Shown here one piece after another: positions 24,364-35,000 of a stretch of 64,000 bases of DNA. The position numbers and the translations under genes are program-made. Each line of letters begins with the position of its first letter. The stretch's first letter is position 1. Below the pieces are notes generated by a model, which had not been told where the DNA came from, ran no database searches, and saw only the letters and a list, made by a program, of their open reading frames with translations. Origin of the DNA: Conus ventricosus (taxonomy: Eukaryota > Mollusca > Gastropoda > Neogastropoda > Conidae); NCBI GenBank assembly GCA_018398815.1, contig CM031600.1, positions 48,942,045-49,006,044 of the forward strand. Direction: 5' to 3'.

Positions 24364-24395
24364 CACACACACGCACACACACACTATGAACATGC
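23397..24395. repeat. Cluster of simple repeats: (CT)n, poly-G, (CA)n, (ACGC)n, (AGAC)n
   Basis: CT-rich runs at 23,401-23,436 and 24,044-24,099; G run at 23,467-23,490; CA/ACGC runs at 24,099-24,120, 24,165-24,230 and 24,270-24,395; GACA runs at 24,135-24,155 and 24,222-24,242. Long open frames across them are low-complexity artefacts. The ~600 bp between 23,500 and 24,000 shows no supported gene. Confidence 0.95.
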
Positions 24396-25180
24396 GCGCA
24401 CGTAGGTGGTGGACTGGAGGATAACTTACGACCTCTTCGTCCTTTTTCAAATCCCTCACACCCACCCCTCACCCTCACTCTACCCCATCTCCATCACCTC
24501 CACTGAGAGATATACAATCTTATAGTAGTGCGTTTGTTATACAGATAACATAACAACAAACATTTCATTTTTCGTATTATATTTTCAACTGTCACAGAAA
24601 GAATTTGTCAGTTTTCAAAAGATTCAGTCCTAATTTTTGTGTTCGATGTCTACCCTGTGTTGAGATATGTGTATTACTTTATCATTTTAACTATGAGTTT
24701 TCATTTCAGATCTTCGTATGCTGACAAGTCCTAAGTGAAGCAGTTTCAAGCGCAACAACGATCAACGAAGTTGATTAAAAAAAATTTTAAAAGCTGCAAA
24801 CACACAAAGAAATCATGGCGCGGTGAGTTCAAATCGACCCGTCCATCACCGTCTTCACAACGACACTTGTATTTGAGAATGTTGTTCAAAAGTCTTGATA
24901 AAAAGAATTAGACGTCCGTATATCACGGTTGTGAGTGGCACCACATGGATAACATTATCATAACAGGGGGCGTAATGTCCAAACATGTCACATGGTCTAA
25001 AATCAAAATAGAACTCCACAACGAACATATGCCTTCAACTTAAGTCTATCTCATACCCAGCTCGCCGGGTTATCCCGGTTTTTATTCTTCGGCCGAGTCT
25101 ATTTTGCAGTGACTATGCTGACCGAACAAGTGATTTGAACTGAATCGCAGACAGGCACGTTAGGCCAAGGAGAGGCTGAA
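24396..25180. other. No feature recognised
   Basis: Unique-looking DNA without a convincing ORF, repeat or RNA gene. Confidence 0.5.
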
Positions 25181-25182
25181 CA

Positions 25183-25343
25183 TCAGTCAACCCAGATACA
25201 GAGGGACAGTGACACACGGTATTATTCATGCTATCAGTCAACCCAGATCAGAGGGACAGGACACACGGTATTATTCATGCTATCAGTCAACCCAGATACA
25301 GGGGGACAGTGACACACGGTATTATTCATGCATCAGTCAACCA
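25183..25343. repeat. ~53-bp minisatellite running into an assembly gap
   Basis: Three copies plus part of a fourth of a unit containing ATCAGTCAACCCAGATACAG and CACACGGTATTATTCATGCT. The array is cut by the gap at 25,344, so its true length is unknown. Confidence 0.9.
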
Positions 25344-26343
25344 NNNNNNNNNNNNNNNNNNNNNNNNNNNNNNNNNNNNNNNNNNNNNNNNNNNNNNNNN
25401 NNNNNNNNNNNNNNNNNNNNNNNNNNNNNNNNNNNNNNNNNNNNNNNNNNNNNNNNNNNNNNNNNNNNNNNNNNNNNNNNNNNNNNNNNNNNNNNNNNNN
25501 NNNNNNNNNNNNNNNNNNNNNNNNNNNNNNNNNNNNNNNNNNNNNNNNNNNNNNNNNNNNNNNNNNNNNNNNNNNNNNNNNNNNNNNNNNNNNNNNNNNN
25601 NNNNNNNNNNNNNNNNNNNNNNNNNNNNNNNNNNNNNNNNNNNNNNNNNNNNNNNNNNNNNNNNNNNNNNNNNNNNNNNNNNNNNNNNNNNNNNNNNNNN
25701 NNNNNNNNNNNNNNNNNNNNNNNNNNNNNNNNNNNNNNNNNNNNNNNNNNNNNNNNNNNNNNNNNNNNNNNNNNNNNNNNNNNNNNNNNNNNNNNNNNNN
25801 NNNNNNNNNNNNNNNNNNNNNNNNNNNNNNNNNNNNNNNNNNNNNNNNNNNNNNNNNNNNNNNNNNNNNNNNNNNNNNNNNNNNNNNNNNNNNNNNNNNN
25901 NNNNNNNNNNNNNNNNNNNNNNNNNNNNNNNNNNNNNNNNNNNNNNNNNNNNNNNNNNNNNNNNNNNNNNNNNNNNNNNNNNNNNNNNNNNNNNNNNNNN
26001 NNNNNNNNNNNNNNNNNNNNNNNNNNNNNNNNNNNNNNNNNNNNNNNNNNNNNNNNNNNNNNNNNNNNNNNNNNNNNNNNNNNNNNNNNNNNNNNNNNNN
26101 NNNNNNNNNNNNNNNNNNNNNNNNNNNNNNNNNNNNNNNNNNNNNNNNNNNNNNNNNNNNNNNNNNNNNNNNNNNNNNNNNNNNNNNNNNNNNNNNNNNN
26201 NNNNNNNNNNNNNNNNNNNNNNNNNNNNNNNNNNNNNNNNNNNNNNNNNNNNNNNNNNNNNNNNNNNNNNNNNNNNNNNNNNNNNNNNNNNNNNNNNNNN
26301 NNNNNNNNNNNNNNNNNNNNNNNNNNNNNNNNNNNNNNNNNNN
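25344..26343. other. Assembly gap (1,000 N)
   Basis: Exactly 1,000 N, the usual size for a gap of unknown length. Confidence 1.
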
Positions 26344-26595
26344 CTCCTCTGACATTTCCGTTCGTAGTTATGCATGTCAGGCGAAAATTCATGTCCCCAT
26401 GTCCACAGTGCTGCGACCCCTCCTGGATCCGCACTGGCTATCAGGTAGCAACCCTTGCTCCAGGTGCTGATCGAGACGGTTGAGTAGGCTTCTGGCCAGA
26501 ATCTTTCCGGCGATGGAGAGCTGTGAGATGCCACGGCGATTGTCACATATTTTCCATTTCCCTCGGAAGTTTCTCTTGGTTTCACATGGACTGGA
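26344..26595 (-). mobile_element. LINE fragment, second copy of 1,367-1,600
   Basis: Minus-strand RT N-part in one frame, with KWKICDNRRGISQLSIAGK and LLNRLDQHLEQGLLPDSQ, followed by the damaged RRGRSTVDM. Matches the 1-kb LINE and is truncated by the gap. Confidence 0.8.
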
Positions 26596-26845
26596 ATAAC
26601 TCACTGAGTGTTGGAACATATACGCAGTGGTGGAGAACAGGCGCAGGGAAACTACGCTGCTATGACGATGGCACACGGAGAGGATGGGCGATTAAAGGAG
26701 AAAAAATGGGGTGGGATGGGGAGATGGCGCGGAGACGGGAGGGGCGAGTGGGGGTGGATGAAGACAAGAGAACAATAGCGATAACATGACGGAGAATGAC
26801 AATGCTACTAAAATGTGGCAACTTCTTTTTCCAAACACAGACACG

Positions 26846-26892
<47 letters not shown>

Positions 26893-26893
26893 T
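26596..26893. repeat. Duplicated LINE flank with (AT)n run
   Basis: Copy of 1,600-1,930, including the CT then AT microsatellite (26,843-26,893). No gene. Confidence 0.7.
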
Positions 26894-27889
26894 AACAACA
26901 AACTAATAAATTCCAAGGAAAAGTACCGAGCACCATTCCAGCAGCTTACAGAGCAGCTTGGTGTTGCAATGACTGCACAAAAAAATATTGAATTATAAAC
27001 AAAGCTTGCTCTTATGTCTTAGATTGAAGAAATAGGGGGAGATAAGCATTCATATCTGCAGTGGTAGATAATTCTGCCTAACTAACAGTATGTGCTTGAG
27101 TGGGTGAATGGGGAAAAATAAAATAAAATAAATGCTTCTCAAAATGAGCCTTCAGCAAGCTTATAGTCTCCAAGGGGGAGACAATCTCCAATAGGGAGGA
27201 AACTCACTAACATATAACTCCTGGTCAGATACCGACATTTCGAAACCTGATTGTTTCTCCTCAGTGACCGCGGAAAGTGGTAATTTGACTCCTCTGCCTT
27301 TTCAGTTTTAAGAAGAATGCAATCCCAGAAAAGGCTGGTGGCAATACCGTAGTATGTTTGTTGAGTTTTCAAAAAAACCAACCAAAGGTGCCACCTAAGA
27401 AGCAAAAGAAAATCATGAAAGAGCAAAACAAGCTACATTCTCTTGTGAAAAGTAGAAAATATACAAAGATAACCTCTTAAGACACAAGTGCTGAGGGCCA
27501 GTTCTTGGAATTAATCCGCAAGGGACTAAATTACAACAAACTAATAAATTCCAAGGATAAGTACCGAGCATTATTCCAGCAAGTTACAGAGCAGCTTGGT
27601 GTTGCAATGACTGCAAAAAATATTGAATTATAAACAAAGCTTGCTCTTATGTCTTAGATTGAAGAAATGTCTTAGATTGAGGACATTTTTTCCCATTCAC
27701 CCACTCAAGCATATACTGTTAGTTAGGCAGAATTATCTACCACTGCAGATATGAATGCTTATCTCCCCCTATTTCTTCAATCTAAGACATAAGAGCAAGC
27801 TTTGTTTATAATTCAATATTTTTGCAGTCATTGCAACACCAAGCTGCTCTGCAAGTTGCTGAATGGTGCTTGGTACTTATCCTTGGAAT
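26894..27889 (-). repeat. Penelope-associated repeat units, second copy
   Basis: Collinear with 3,795-4,795: a minus-orientation unit (26,898-27,535) and then a small inverted pair (27,537-27,655 against 27,775-27,890). The region 1,931-3,790 of the first copy is absent here. Confidence 0.7.
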
Positions 27890-29990
27890 TTATAGTTGTG
27901 ATTTGGAAGATTTTGCCTTGCTGCACTAAAAAACAACCCAAGAATCATTGAAAATAAGAAAAAAGAACTATGCAAAATCTTCCAAAATCGCAACTTAAAA
28001 ATTACCATTGAAGCAAACAAAAAGGTAGTGAACTACTTAGACATAACACTGGATCTCAATAATCACATTATATAAACCACACAAGAAACCCAACGACACA
28101 CCTCTTATGTACACATCAAAAGTAACCATCCACCATCTGTATTAAAGATCATACCCCACGGCATAAACAAGAGACTATCAAATCTGTGATGCAGTGAGTG
28201 TTCAACAATGCAGCAGTAGAATACCAGGAGGCACTACAAAGAAGTGGATACAATTACAAATTACAATACAACCCAGACAACAACACAAATAAAAGCAAGA
28301 AAAATAGAAAAAAGAAAAATCATATGGTACAACCCCCCATACGACGGGAAACTCAAAACAAACATAGGGAAAGAATTCTTCAAAATCTTAATAACTTCAT
28401 TTACCAAAAGAACACAAACTGTCCAAAATATTTAACGAAAACACTGTCAAACTATCGTACTCATGTATGCCCAACCTCAAAAACCTAATTGATGCATCCA
28501 ACAAAATGAAAACCAACACAGCAAAGAAGGGTGAAGAAAGGAAATCTTGCAACTGCACCAAAAAAGAGCAGTGTCCACTAAGCAATAAATGTCTTCACAA
28601 CAATATTCTATACCAGGCTACCGTGACATCAGTAAATGAAAAAGAAACATACATAGGGATCACTGAATTTTGATCAGATATGACTTGACTTGACTTGGTC
28701 CCTTAGACGTCGGTCCGTAGGGGCACCCCTGAAGCAGTGACAACCATCCTTCTCCATTCCTCTCTGTTCTCCACCCTCCGCAATGTGTCTCTCAGCCGCA
28801 GGCCTGTCCATTCCGTGATGTTATCCTCCCATCTTTTCCTTTGTCGACCTCTTCGCCTTTGTCCTGGTACTGTGCCCTGCATGATTGTCTTGGCAAGGCC
28901 TGTTGATCGTGTGATGTGTCCATACCATTTCAGTTTGCGTCTTTTTACTGAGGTTAGGAGATCGACATATGGACCAATTTCATTCTCGATGCGCTTTTTA
29001 ACTTCCACATTGCTGATGTGATCTCTGTATGAGATGCCAAGGAGTCGTCTGAAGCACCTCATTTCCATTGTTTGGATCTTTTTCTCAAGGTCTGATTTCA
29101 ACGTCCATGACTCACAAGCATATAAGAATATCGCCATGACTAAGGATCGCATCAGTCTAATCTTTGAGCTGATGGAGATGTTTTTTATTTCTCCAAAGAG
29201 GCGTTAGCTTAGATAGCGTAGCTGTGGTCTGAGCGACTCTTGAGATGATTTCAGGTCTTGATCCTTCATCTGAGATTGTTGCCCCCAAGTACTTAAATGT
29301 GTTGACTGGTTCAAGCTTTTTGCTGTTGATGGTTATGTCTTGGGTAAAGCCGATTGGGTTGTTAGTCATGACCTTTGTCTTTTCCGCACTTATTTCCATG
29401 CCATAATCAGCAGAGGTGTTGTTGAGTCTGTTGATCAGGTGCACTAGCTCTTGTTCGTTTCCAGCTAGTCCATCTATGTCGTCGGCAAAACGGAGGTTGG
29501 TGATGATTCTCCCTCCAATGGTTACAGTTCCTTCATGGTCTTCTAGCGCATCGGTCATAATTCTCTCAAGGAAGACATTGAAAAGTGTGGGGGAGAGTAG
29601 ACAGCCCTGTCCGCACCCCAACGGTAGTTCGGAACCACTCGCCTATGTTGTTACCGAAGAAAACGGCGCTGGTGGCTTTATTGTAGAGGCTTTCAATAGT
29701 TCCAATGAGGTTGGCATTGATGTTGGAGAGTTTCATTGTTGCCCATGATCATGGGCAACAATGATCAGATATGCAAACCACAAACAGTCATTCAACAAAG
29801 AAAAATACAAAAACCAAACTGAATTGAGCAAATACATCTGGAAACTTAAAGACGCAAAAATAAACTATAACATATCCTGGAAAATCATAAAAAAGGTATC
29901 ACCATACAGCAATATTTCAAAAAGATGCAACCTATGCCTAACTGAAAAGTGGCTAATAAGAGAACAGGAAAACACCGATTCTAACTCACC
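27890..29990 (+). mobile_element. Penelope-like fragment, third copy, split by a LINE
   Basis: Coding pieces as in 4,795-5,800: the RT tail (IIWYNPPYDGKLKTNIGKEF in a single frame at 28,310-28,370) and CNCTKKEQCPLSNKCLHNN. The GIY-YIG start TYIGITE lies just before the insertion at 28,683-29,761. After it, [20 protein letters not shown] and [12 protein letters not shown] resume at 29,815-29,960. Less indel-damaged than the 9-kb copy. Confidence 0.75.
28683..29761 (-). mobile_element. LINE insertion (1,079 bp) with 12-bp target-site duplication
   Basis: Flanked by TGATCAGATATG at 28,671-28,682 and 29,762-29,773. Minus-strand coding runs from 29,621 to 28,703 in two open frames. The first has GCGQGCLLSPTLFNVFLERI, GRIITNLRFADDIDGLAGNE (catalytic FADD), SAEKTKVMTNN and FKYLGATISDEG. 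The second has FLYACESWTLKSDLEKKI, MRCFRRLLGISYRDHISN and GQRRRGRQRKRWEDNI. This is the 3' half of a non-LTR reverse transcriptase (RTE/Nimb-like appearance; clade not settled). The 3' end is a short TGACT-type repeat tail; the 5' junction carries a 32-bp perfect palindrome. Confidence 0.85.
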
Positions 29991-30660
29991 CAAACCCTCC
30001 CCTAGGTTGGGGCTGGGGCGAACTAAAATGGGTTTTTTTCCTTTTTCTCGGGGAAAAGTAAGACTTCAAAAACCCCAAAAAATAACGTTTTCCTACAAAA
30101 AAAAATTACTGTGTGGGGTTACCCTTTTTCAATACAAAAATTTACTAAACTTGTTGCCCTTTTTAAAATTTAATTATATTTTTGACTTAAAATCCGCCAC
30201 TTTTTTGACTAATTTTTCCTACAAAACTTTTATAAAAACAGGCTGAACGAGGCTAAAAAACCTGATCCCCTTAAATTTTAAAGGCGGGCGCCGAGGCCTT
30301 CTTTTCACTTTAGAATACAGCGCACGGCCCGTTTACAAAGCGACCAAAAAAACCCCAAAAAAAAACCCCACCCGCGTGTACGGGGCCCCGCGGCGCACTA
30401 ACTTGCAACATATTGAAAGGGGCAAATTTTTTGGAACATTCTCGAGGGGCTACGTCGTCACAACTGCGTCGAGGCCCCCCAGGGTTTGGCAAGCCCGGGT
30501 TTCGCCATTTTTTCCCCGGGCTAAGAAACAAGAAGGTTTTTGCTACGTCTTTCACTACTGCGTCAAAGGCCCCCACTTTGGGGAAAGCCCGGGTTTGGGG
30601 CCTTTGTTTTCCCGGCCCAAACAGCCAAGAAGGTTGTGTTTTGACTGGCCCCGGTGTGAC
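29991..30660. other. Homopolymer-rich, compositionally odd DNA; no gene supported
   Basis: Short runs of 3-7 identical bases occur throughout (for example GGGGAAAAG, CCCCGGG, TTTTTTCC). GC blocks at 30,280-30,660 are unlike either neighbour. Open frames here look accidental. Confidence 0.5.
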
Positions 30661-30772
30661 CCCCGAAAGTGAAAAAATGATTCCTTTAAAATTTAGATTG
30701 GATTGGCGAAAAAACTGTAGGTGGGAAAAATTTCTGCTTTTTCGCGTTTTAAATTATTTAATATCTTTCAAA

Positions 30773-30982
30773 ATGGAAAGCGACAGTTTGAATGATTCTC
30801 AGAATACGCAAGAATTAGACGAACAAATTGGTAGAATGCTTGGCGCCTACAACTGGATTGAGTCTAGAACTCGGAAATTTTACATTGTCCGAAGATTCTC
30901 TTTTATGGATGAGATTTTGGGAAAGCAAAACAAGTGTTTCAAAAATCAAAACAAAGAAGCAGTCGTGGGCATCCTTTGTTAA
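30773..30982 (+). CDS. Hypothetical 69-aa protein, possible Polinton copy 1 gene
   Basis: ATG at 30,773 preceded by TCTTTCAAAATGG, similar to the T/A leader seen before Polinton genes. The protein is acidic at the start (MESDSLNDSQNTQELDEQIG) and then basic/aromatic (RKFYIVRRFSFMDEIL). No family recognised. A frameshift near 30,905 may have cut a longer protein, since another frame is open from 30,828 to 31,010. Confidence 0.35.
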   Translation: MESDSLNDSQNTQELDEQIGRMLGAYNWIESRTRKFYIVRRFSFMDEILGKQNKCFKNQNKEAVVGILC

Positions 30983-31165
30983 AGAAAAATGTCTTATTCA
31001 TGATTCATAGCAAGAAGGATGATTCTGCTGTCAAACGCCTTTTACCACTTTCCTAGGTTTCATAAACTGGGAATGAGTTTTGATGATTTACTGAACAAAC
31101 GACATAAAATTCTAACTACATGTTTGAGAATGAAGATTTAGAAAGTTCTGGCAATCTGAAGTCTG

Positions 31166-31395
31166 ATTGCTTTCAAGTCTGGTGGGCTGACCAAAACCGT
31201 TCGGATCCGAACGGTTTTCTAAAAATGATCTTACGTCACCTGCTTTCAAGTCTGGTGGACTGACAAAAACCGTTCGGACCCGAACGGTTTTCTAAAAATA
31301 GATCTTACGTCACTGCTTTCAAGTCTGGTGGACTGACAAAAACCGTTCGGACCCGAACGGTTTTCTAAAAATAGATCTTACGTCGCCTGCTTTCA
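31166..31395. repeat. Three 73-bp tandem repeats, each carrying a 26-bp palindrome
   Basis: Units start TGCTTTCAAGTCTGGTGG. Palindromes lie at 31,193-31,218 (perfect), 31,266-31,291 and 31,339-31,364 (one central mismatch each), with core ACCGTTCGG / CCGAACGGT. Each is followed by CTAAAAATAGATCTTACGTC or a close variant. A fourth unit is cut at ~31,395. Confidence 0.95.
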
Positions 31396-31399
31396 AAGG

Positions 31400-31538
31400 G
31401 GGGTAACTCCTGCGCACCTCCACCCTACGCACGCACGTCCCCACCCCACCCCACGCACGCACCCCTCCCACCCCCACCCCATGCATGCACACCCCCACCC
31501 CACGCATGCACACCCCCCACCCCCCACCCCACGCATGC
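31400..31538. repeat. C-rich minisatellite (CACGCATGCACACCCCCACC-type)
   Basis: Repeated ACGCAYGCA spaced by CCCCACCC. One strand is nearly G-free, so it is strongly strand-asymmetric. Confidence 0.85.
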
Positions 31539-31540
31539 AC

Positions 31541-31740
31541 ACACTTAAGTCACTTTTAAGTTCTTAACTTAAGTCACCTCAAGTCACTTCAAGTCACCCC
31601 AAGTTCTTAATTAAGTTCTTAATTAAGTTCTTAATTAAGTTCTTAATTAAGTTTACCTCAAGTTCTTAATAAGTTCTTGATCAAGTAACTTCTAAGTTCT
31701 TACTCAAGTCGCCTCAAGATTGTAATTAAGTCATCCTTTA
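31541..31740. repeat. TTAAGTTC / TCAAGTCA degenerate tandem repeat
   Basis: Many copies of TTAAGTTCTTAA and CAAGTCAC. A reverse-complement-like array sits after the PolB gene of Polinton copy 2 (48,755-48,944), which links this stretch to the element. Confidence 0.8.
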
Positions 31741-31779
31741 AGTACAACCAAGTTCTTATTCAAGTTATAACAATACAAT

Positions 31780-32022
31780 CTATGTTTTTGTCTTAAACTG
31801 CAGATGTCTAATATAGTACACACACGCCTCAAAAAACGCGCCATCGTTGAGGATGTCTTGCTCAGCGTCCTTGGCGCGAGATTGGTTAGCATAGATCTTA
31901 ATGAAGTTCTTACATCGTAAGCAACCGCATTCATTACAATTCTGGTCTATGGAAATGTCTTTTATAGACTCCATGTCTTTATTTATTGACTTCATCATTT
32001 TAAACAAATAATAATCCGCCAT
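31780..32022 (-). CDS. Hypothetical 80-aa Cys-rich protein (Polinton-associated)
   Basis: ATG at 32,022, preceded on its strand by TTGATAAAACATGG. The protein has a charged start (MADYYLFKMMKSINKDMESI) and a CNECGCLRC cluster near residues 30-38 that could bind a metal. It is not found in copy 2, where the matching place is deleted. Family unknown. Confidence 0.5.
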   Translation of the reverse strand: MADYYLFKMMKSINKDMESIKDISIDQNCNECGCLRCKNFIKIYANQSRAKDAEQDILNDGAFFEACVYYIRHLQFKTKT

Positions 32023-32060
32023 GTTTTATCAAAAAAATTTAAATTTAAGTTCTTAAAATA

Positions 32061-35000
32061 TTATTGCATTTTAAATGGATCAAAATGATTTTTTGTTATT
32101 GGCGGTGCTGGCGTGCTGTTGTCTTCTTCTGTATTTATCTTCTGTATCAGCTGTTAGCATGTAAACAAACAGCGGCACAACCGTGACCTCGACCCCGATC
32201 TGATCAGTCGTTTAAAAGAACTGTCTATTGGTTACCGTCTGCCACGCCACCGATCGTCCCGAGGTGGCACCAGAAAACGCCGGCAGATTCCTGTGTTATC
32301 AGTCAACAACATTCTACAACCAATATTTCTTCTGTCACTGATCTTGACTCCTCCCTCAGCTCCCCTGACGTGTCGACCGCGCTGACCTGTGCTTCGGGTG
32401 CCAACCTCGAGAACCTGATAGCGGTTCCTGTACAGGGCTCTGATCTTCCTAATCAGCTCTGTGTCTGTCACCTGAATGCCCAGTCTGTTCGTGGTAATGC
32501 CCTTAAAAACACGTCAGAAACGCACTGCGATCGCTGACTTCATGACCGATTACGACGTGGACATTATGATAGTGTCAGAAACGTGGCTTCGTGAGTCAGG
32601 TGATGAGAGTAAATGTGCTGATTTGACACCCCGGGTTATAAACTCTACAATTTCCCCCGTGAACTTGGTGCCACTGCCAAGAGTGGTGGTGGGATCGTGC
32701 TGATCATCAAAGAGTGTCTCGTGTCTTACTGCCACGTCAATTCGACCTTCCCCTTCTCCCACACCACTTTTGAAGTGGCTGAGCTACTTCTGACTTTGCA
32801 GAATCAACGAATCCGTCTGCTGTGTGTGTATCGGACCCCGCCCAGTAAAAGGAACAAACTGCTTGATTCAAGATTCTACGAAGAGTTCCCTGATTTCCTT
32901 GACTTTGCCGCCACGCGTGACGGCGATCTTCTGATCATCGGTGACTTTAATGTTCACTACGACGACTCGAGTGATCCCAGAGCTAGGAGGTTTCAGAAAC
33001 TCTTAGAGACGTGTGGCCTTTCTCAGGCCATCGATGAACCCACTTATCCAGCAAGTGGTCACATTCTTGATCTTGTGATTTTTCGTGACACTGATGGTCT
33101 TTTGCACTCTGCTAAGTGTTGTTATGATTTGATGTCTGATCACTATAGTCTAGTGTGCCATCTCAGTGTTCCAAAGCAAAAGTCGGCACCCCAATTCAAA
33201 TGTGTTCGTGCCATTCATAAGATTGACCCTGCTGATTTTTCTCATGACATCGCGAACATTAATCACGCCTGACGTAACACTTACTGATTTGAACATTGGT
33301 CTTAGAAAAGTTTTGGATAAGCATGCGCCTGTATGTCAGCGGACGGTACACTGGCGTCGCCCGGCTCCGTGGTACAACTCAATTGCACCTGAGCTGCGAA
33401 TATTGAAACGCGAGCGACGTCGAGCCGAGCGGCGCTGGGTATCATCTAGACTGACAATACACAAGCAAATTTACGATGCTGCCAAACAGAAAGTCGTACA
33501 GTTTGTCCATCAAGCCAAAACCGCTTTTTATTCTTCAAAGTTGCAGCAGCATCCTCGTGTAAAGAACTGTTTAGAACTGTCACTAGCATGTTGGGTAAGG
33601 CTGCAAGTGTTGTAATGCCGTCCACTCATGAGCCGTCACAGCTTCCTGGTTTGTTTTCTCAGTTTTTCGCCCACAAAATTCAAACAATTCGAAACGCTTT
33701 CTCCCCATCCTCAGATACTTCAGATCAGTCTGTTGTTTTTAACGGTACCACACTCTGTGAGTTCTTGCCAGTGTCCGAGCAGACTGTTCGTAAAATCATC
33801 ACACAGTCTGCGAAAACATCCTGTGACCTTGACCCCATTCCCACCCCACTCCTCTTTGAACACCTTGACTCTCTCCTTCCTACCATCACCAAAATTCTTA
33901 ACGAGTCTCTGTCTTCTGGCACAGTTCCCACTGACTTTAAGACCGCCCTTGTTAAAACCTCTACTCAAGAAAAGCAGTCTTGATCCCAACGTTCTTAAAA
34001 ATTACAGACCCATCTCAAATCTTCCTTTCCTATCCAAATTCTTGAGAAAGTCATTCTTCAACAGCTCTCTGACCATCTGGCCTCAAACAACCTCCTCACC
34101 ACACATCAGTCAGCCTATCGCCCTGGGCACAGCACGGAGACCACCATCCTTCGCATTCTCAAATGATATTCTAAATTCCTTAGACGAAAACAAAATTTCT
34201 GTCCTTCTTTTGCTAGTCTTTCGGCAGCCTTTGACACCATAGACCATGAAATCCTTCTCTTCTCATTTGAAATACACATGTGGCATCAGGGAAACAGCTT
34301 TAAATTGGTTTCGTTCTTATCTTCTAGATAAGAAACAGTTCATCCAAGTAGGTGACCACCGTTCTGATGAATCTAACCTCCAGTTTGGCGTGCTAGGGAT
34401 CCGTGCTGGGACCTGTCCTCTTTATTTTGTACACCACTCCATTGTCTAATGTCATCCACGGCCATTCCGTTTCACACGAAATGTTTGCGGATGATACTCA
34501 GCTGCTCCATTCCTCTGTCATCGATGACTACTCACCCCTTGTTTCTACTCTTCAATCTTGTACTTCTGATATTGAGACCTGGATGTCAGCAATAAGCTTA
34601 AATTAAACTGTGAGAAGACTGAAGCCATCCGTTTTTCAAAGCGGTCACATCATGGCCCTGATCCGCTCCCTTCTTCTTTGACATTAGGTTCCAGCACTAT
34701 TGAATTTTCAAACACTGTTCGTGACCTTTGGTGTTCTCCTTGATAGTGACCTCTCATGAAACAGCATGTCACAAAAACTTGTCAGTTAGCTTACATGGAA
34801 CTTAAACGAATTTGCTGCTATTCGACCCTATCTCACTGAAGACGCCACAAAAACTCTCGTTTCATCATACATCCTTTCAAGGCTAGATTACTGCAACTGT
34901 GTTCTCCTTGGCTGTCCCTCAACTGTCATCCAACCCCTCCAACGTGTACAGAACTCTGCAGCCCGTCTCATTTGCAAATCTCCTAGGACCCAACCCTGCA

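Noticed and set aside
23908..24478. Long overlapping open frames rich in Cys/Val or His/Thr on both strands
   Set aside because: They are translations of (CA)n, (CT)n and (ACGC)n microsatellites; no protein is implied.
25209..26585. Several 340-424 codon open frames
   Set aside because: Almost entirely N translated as unknown residues across the assembly gap.
30413..30982. 189-codon frame
   Set aside because: The first 120 codons lie in the homopolymer-rich stretch and look accidental; only the last 69 codons from the ATG at 30,773 were kept, at low confidence.
33628..34242. 204-codon Ser/Leu/Pro-rich frame
   Set aside because: Mostly a +1 shadow of the LINE reverse transcriptase; only its later part carries true RT sequence after a frameshift.
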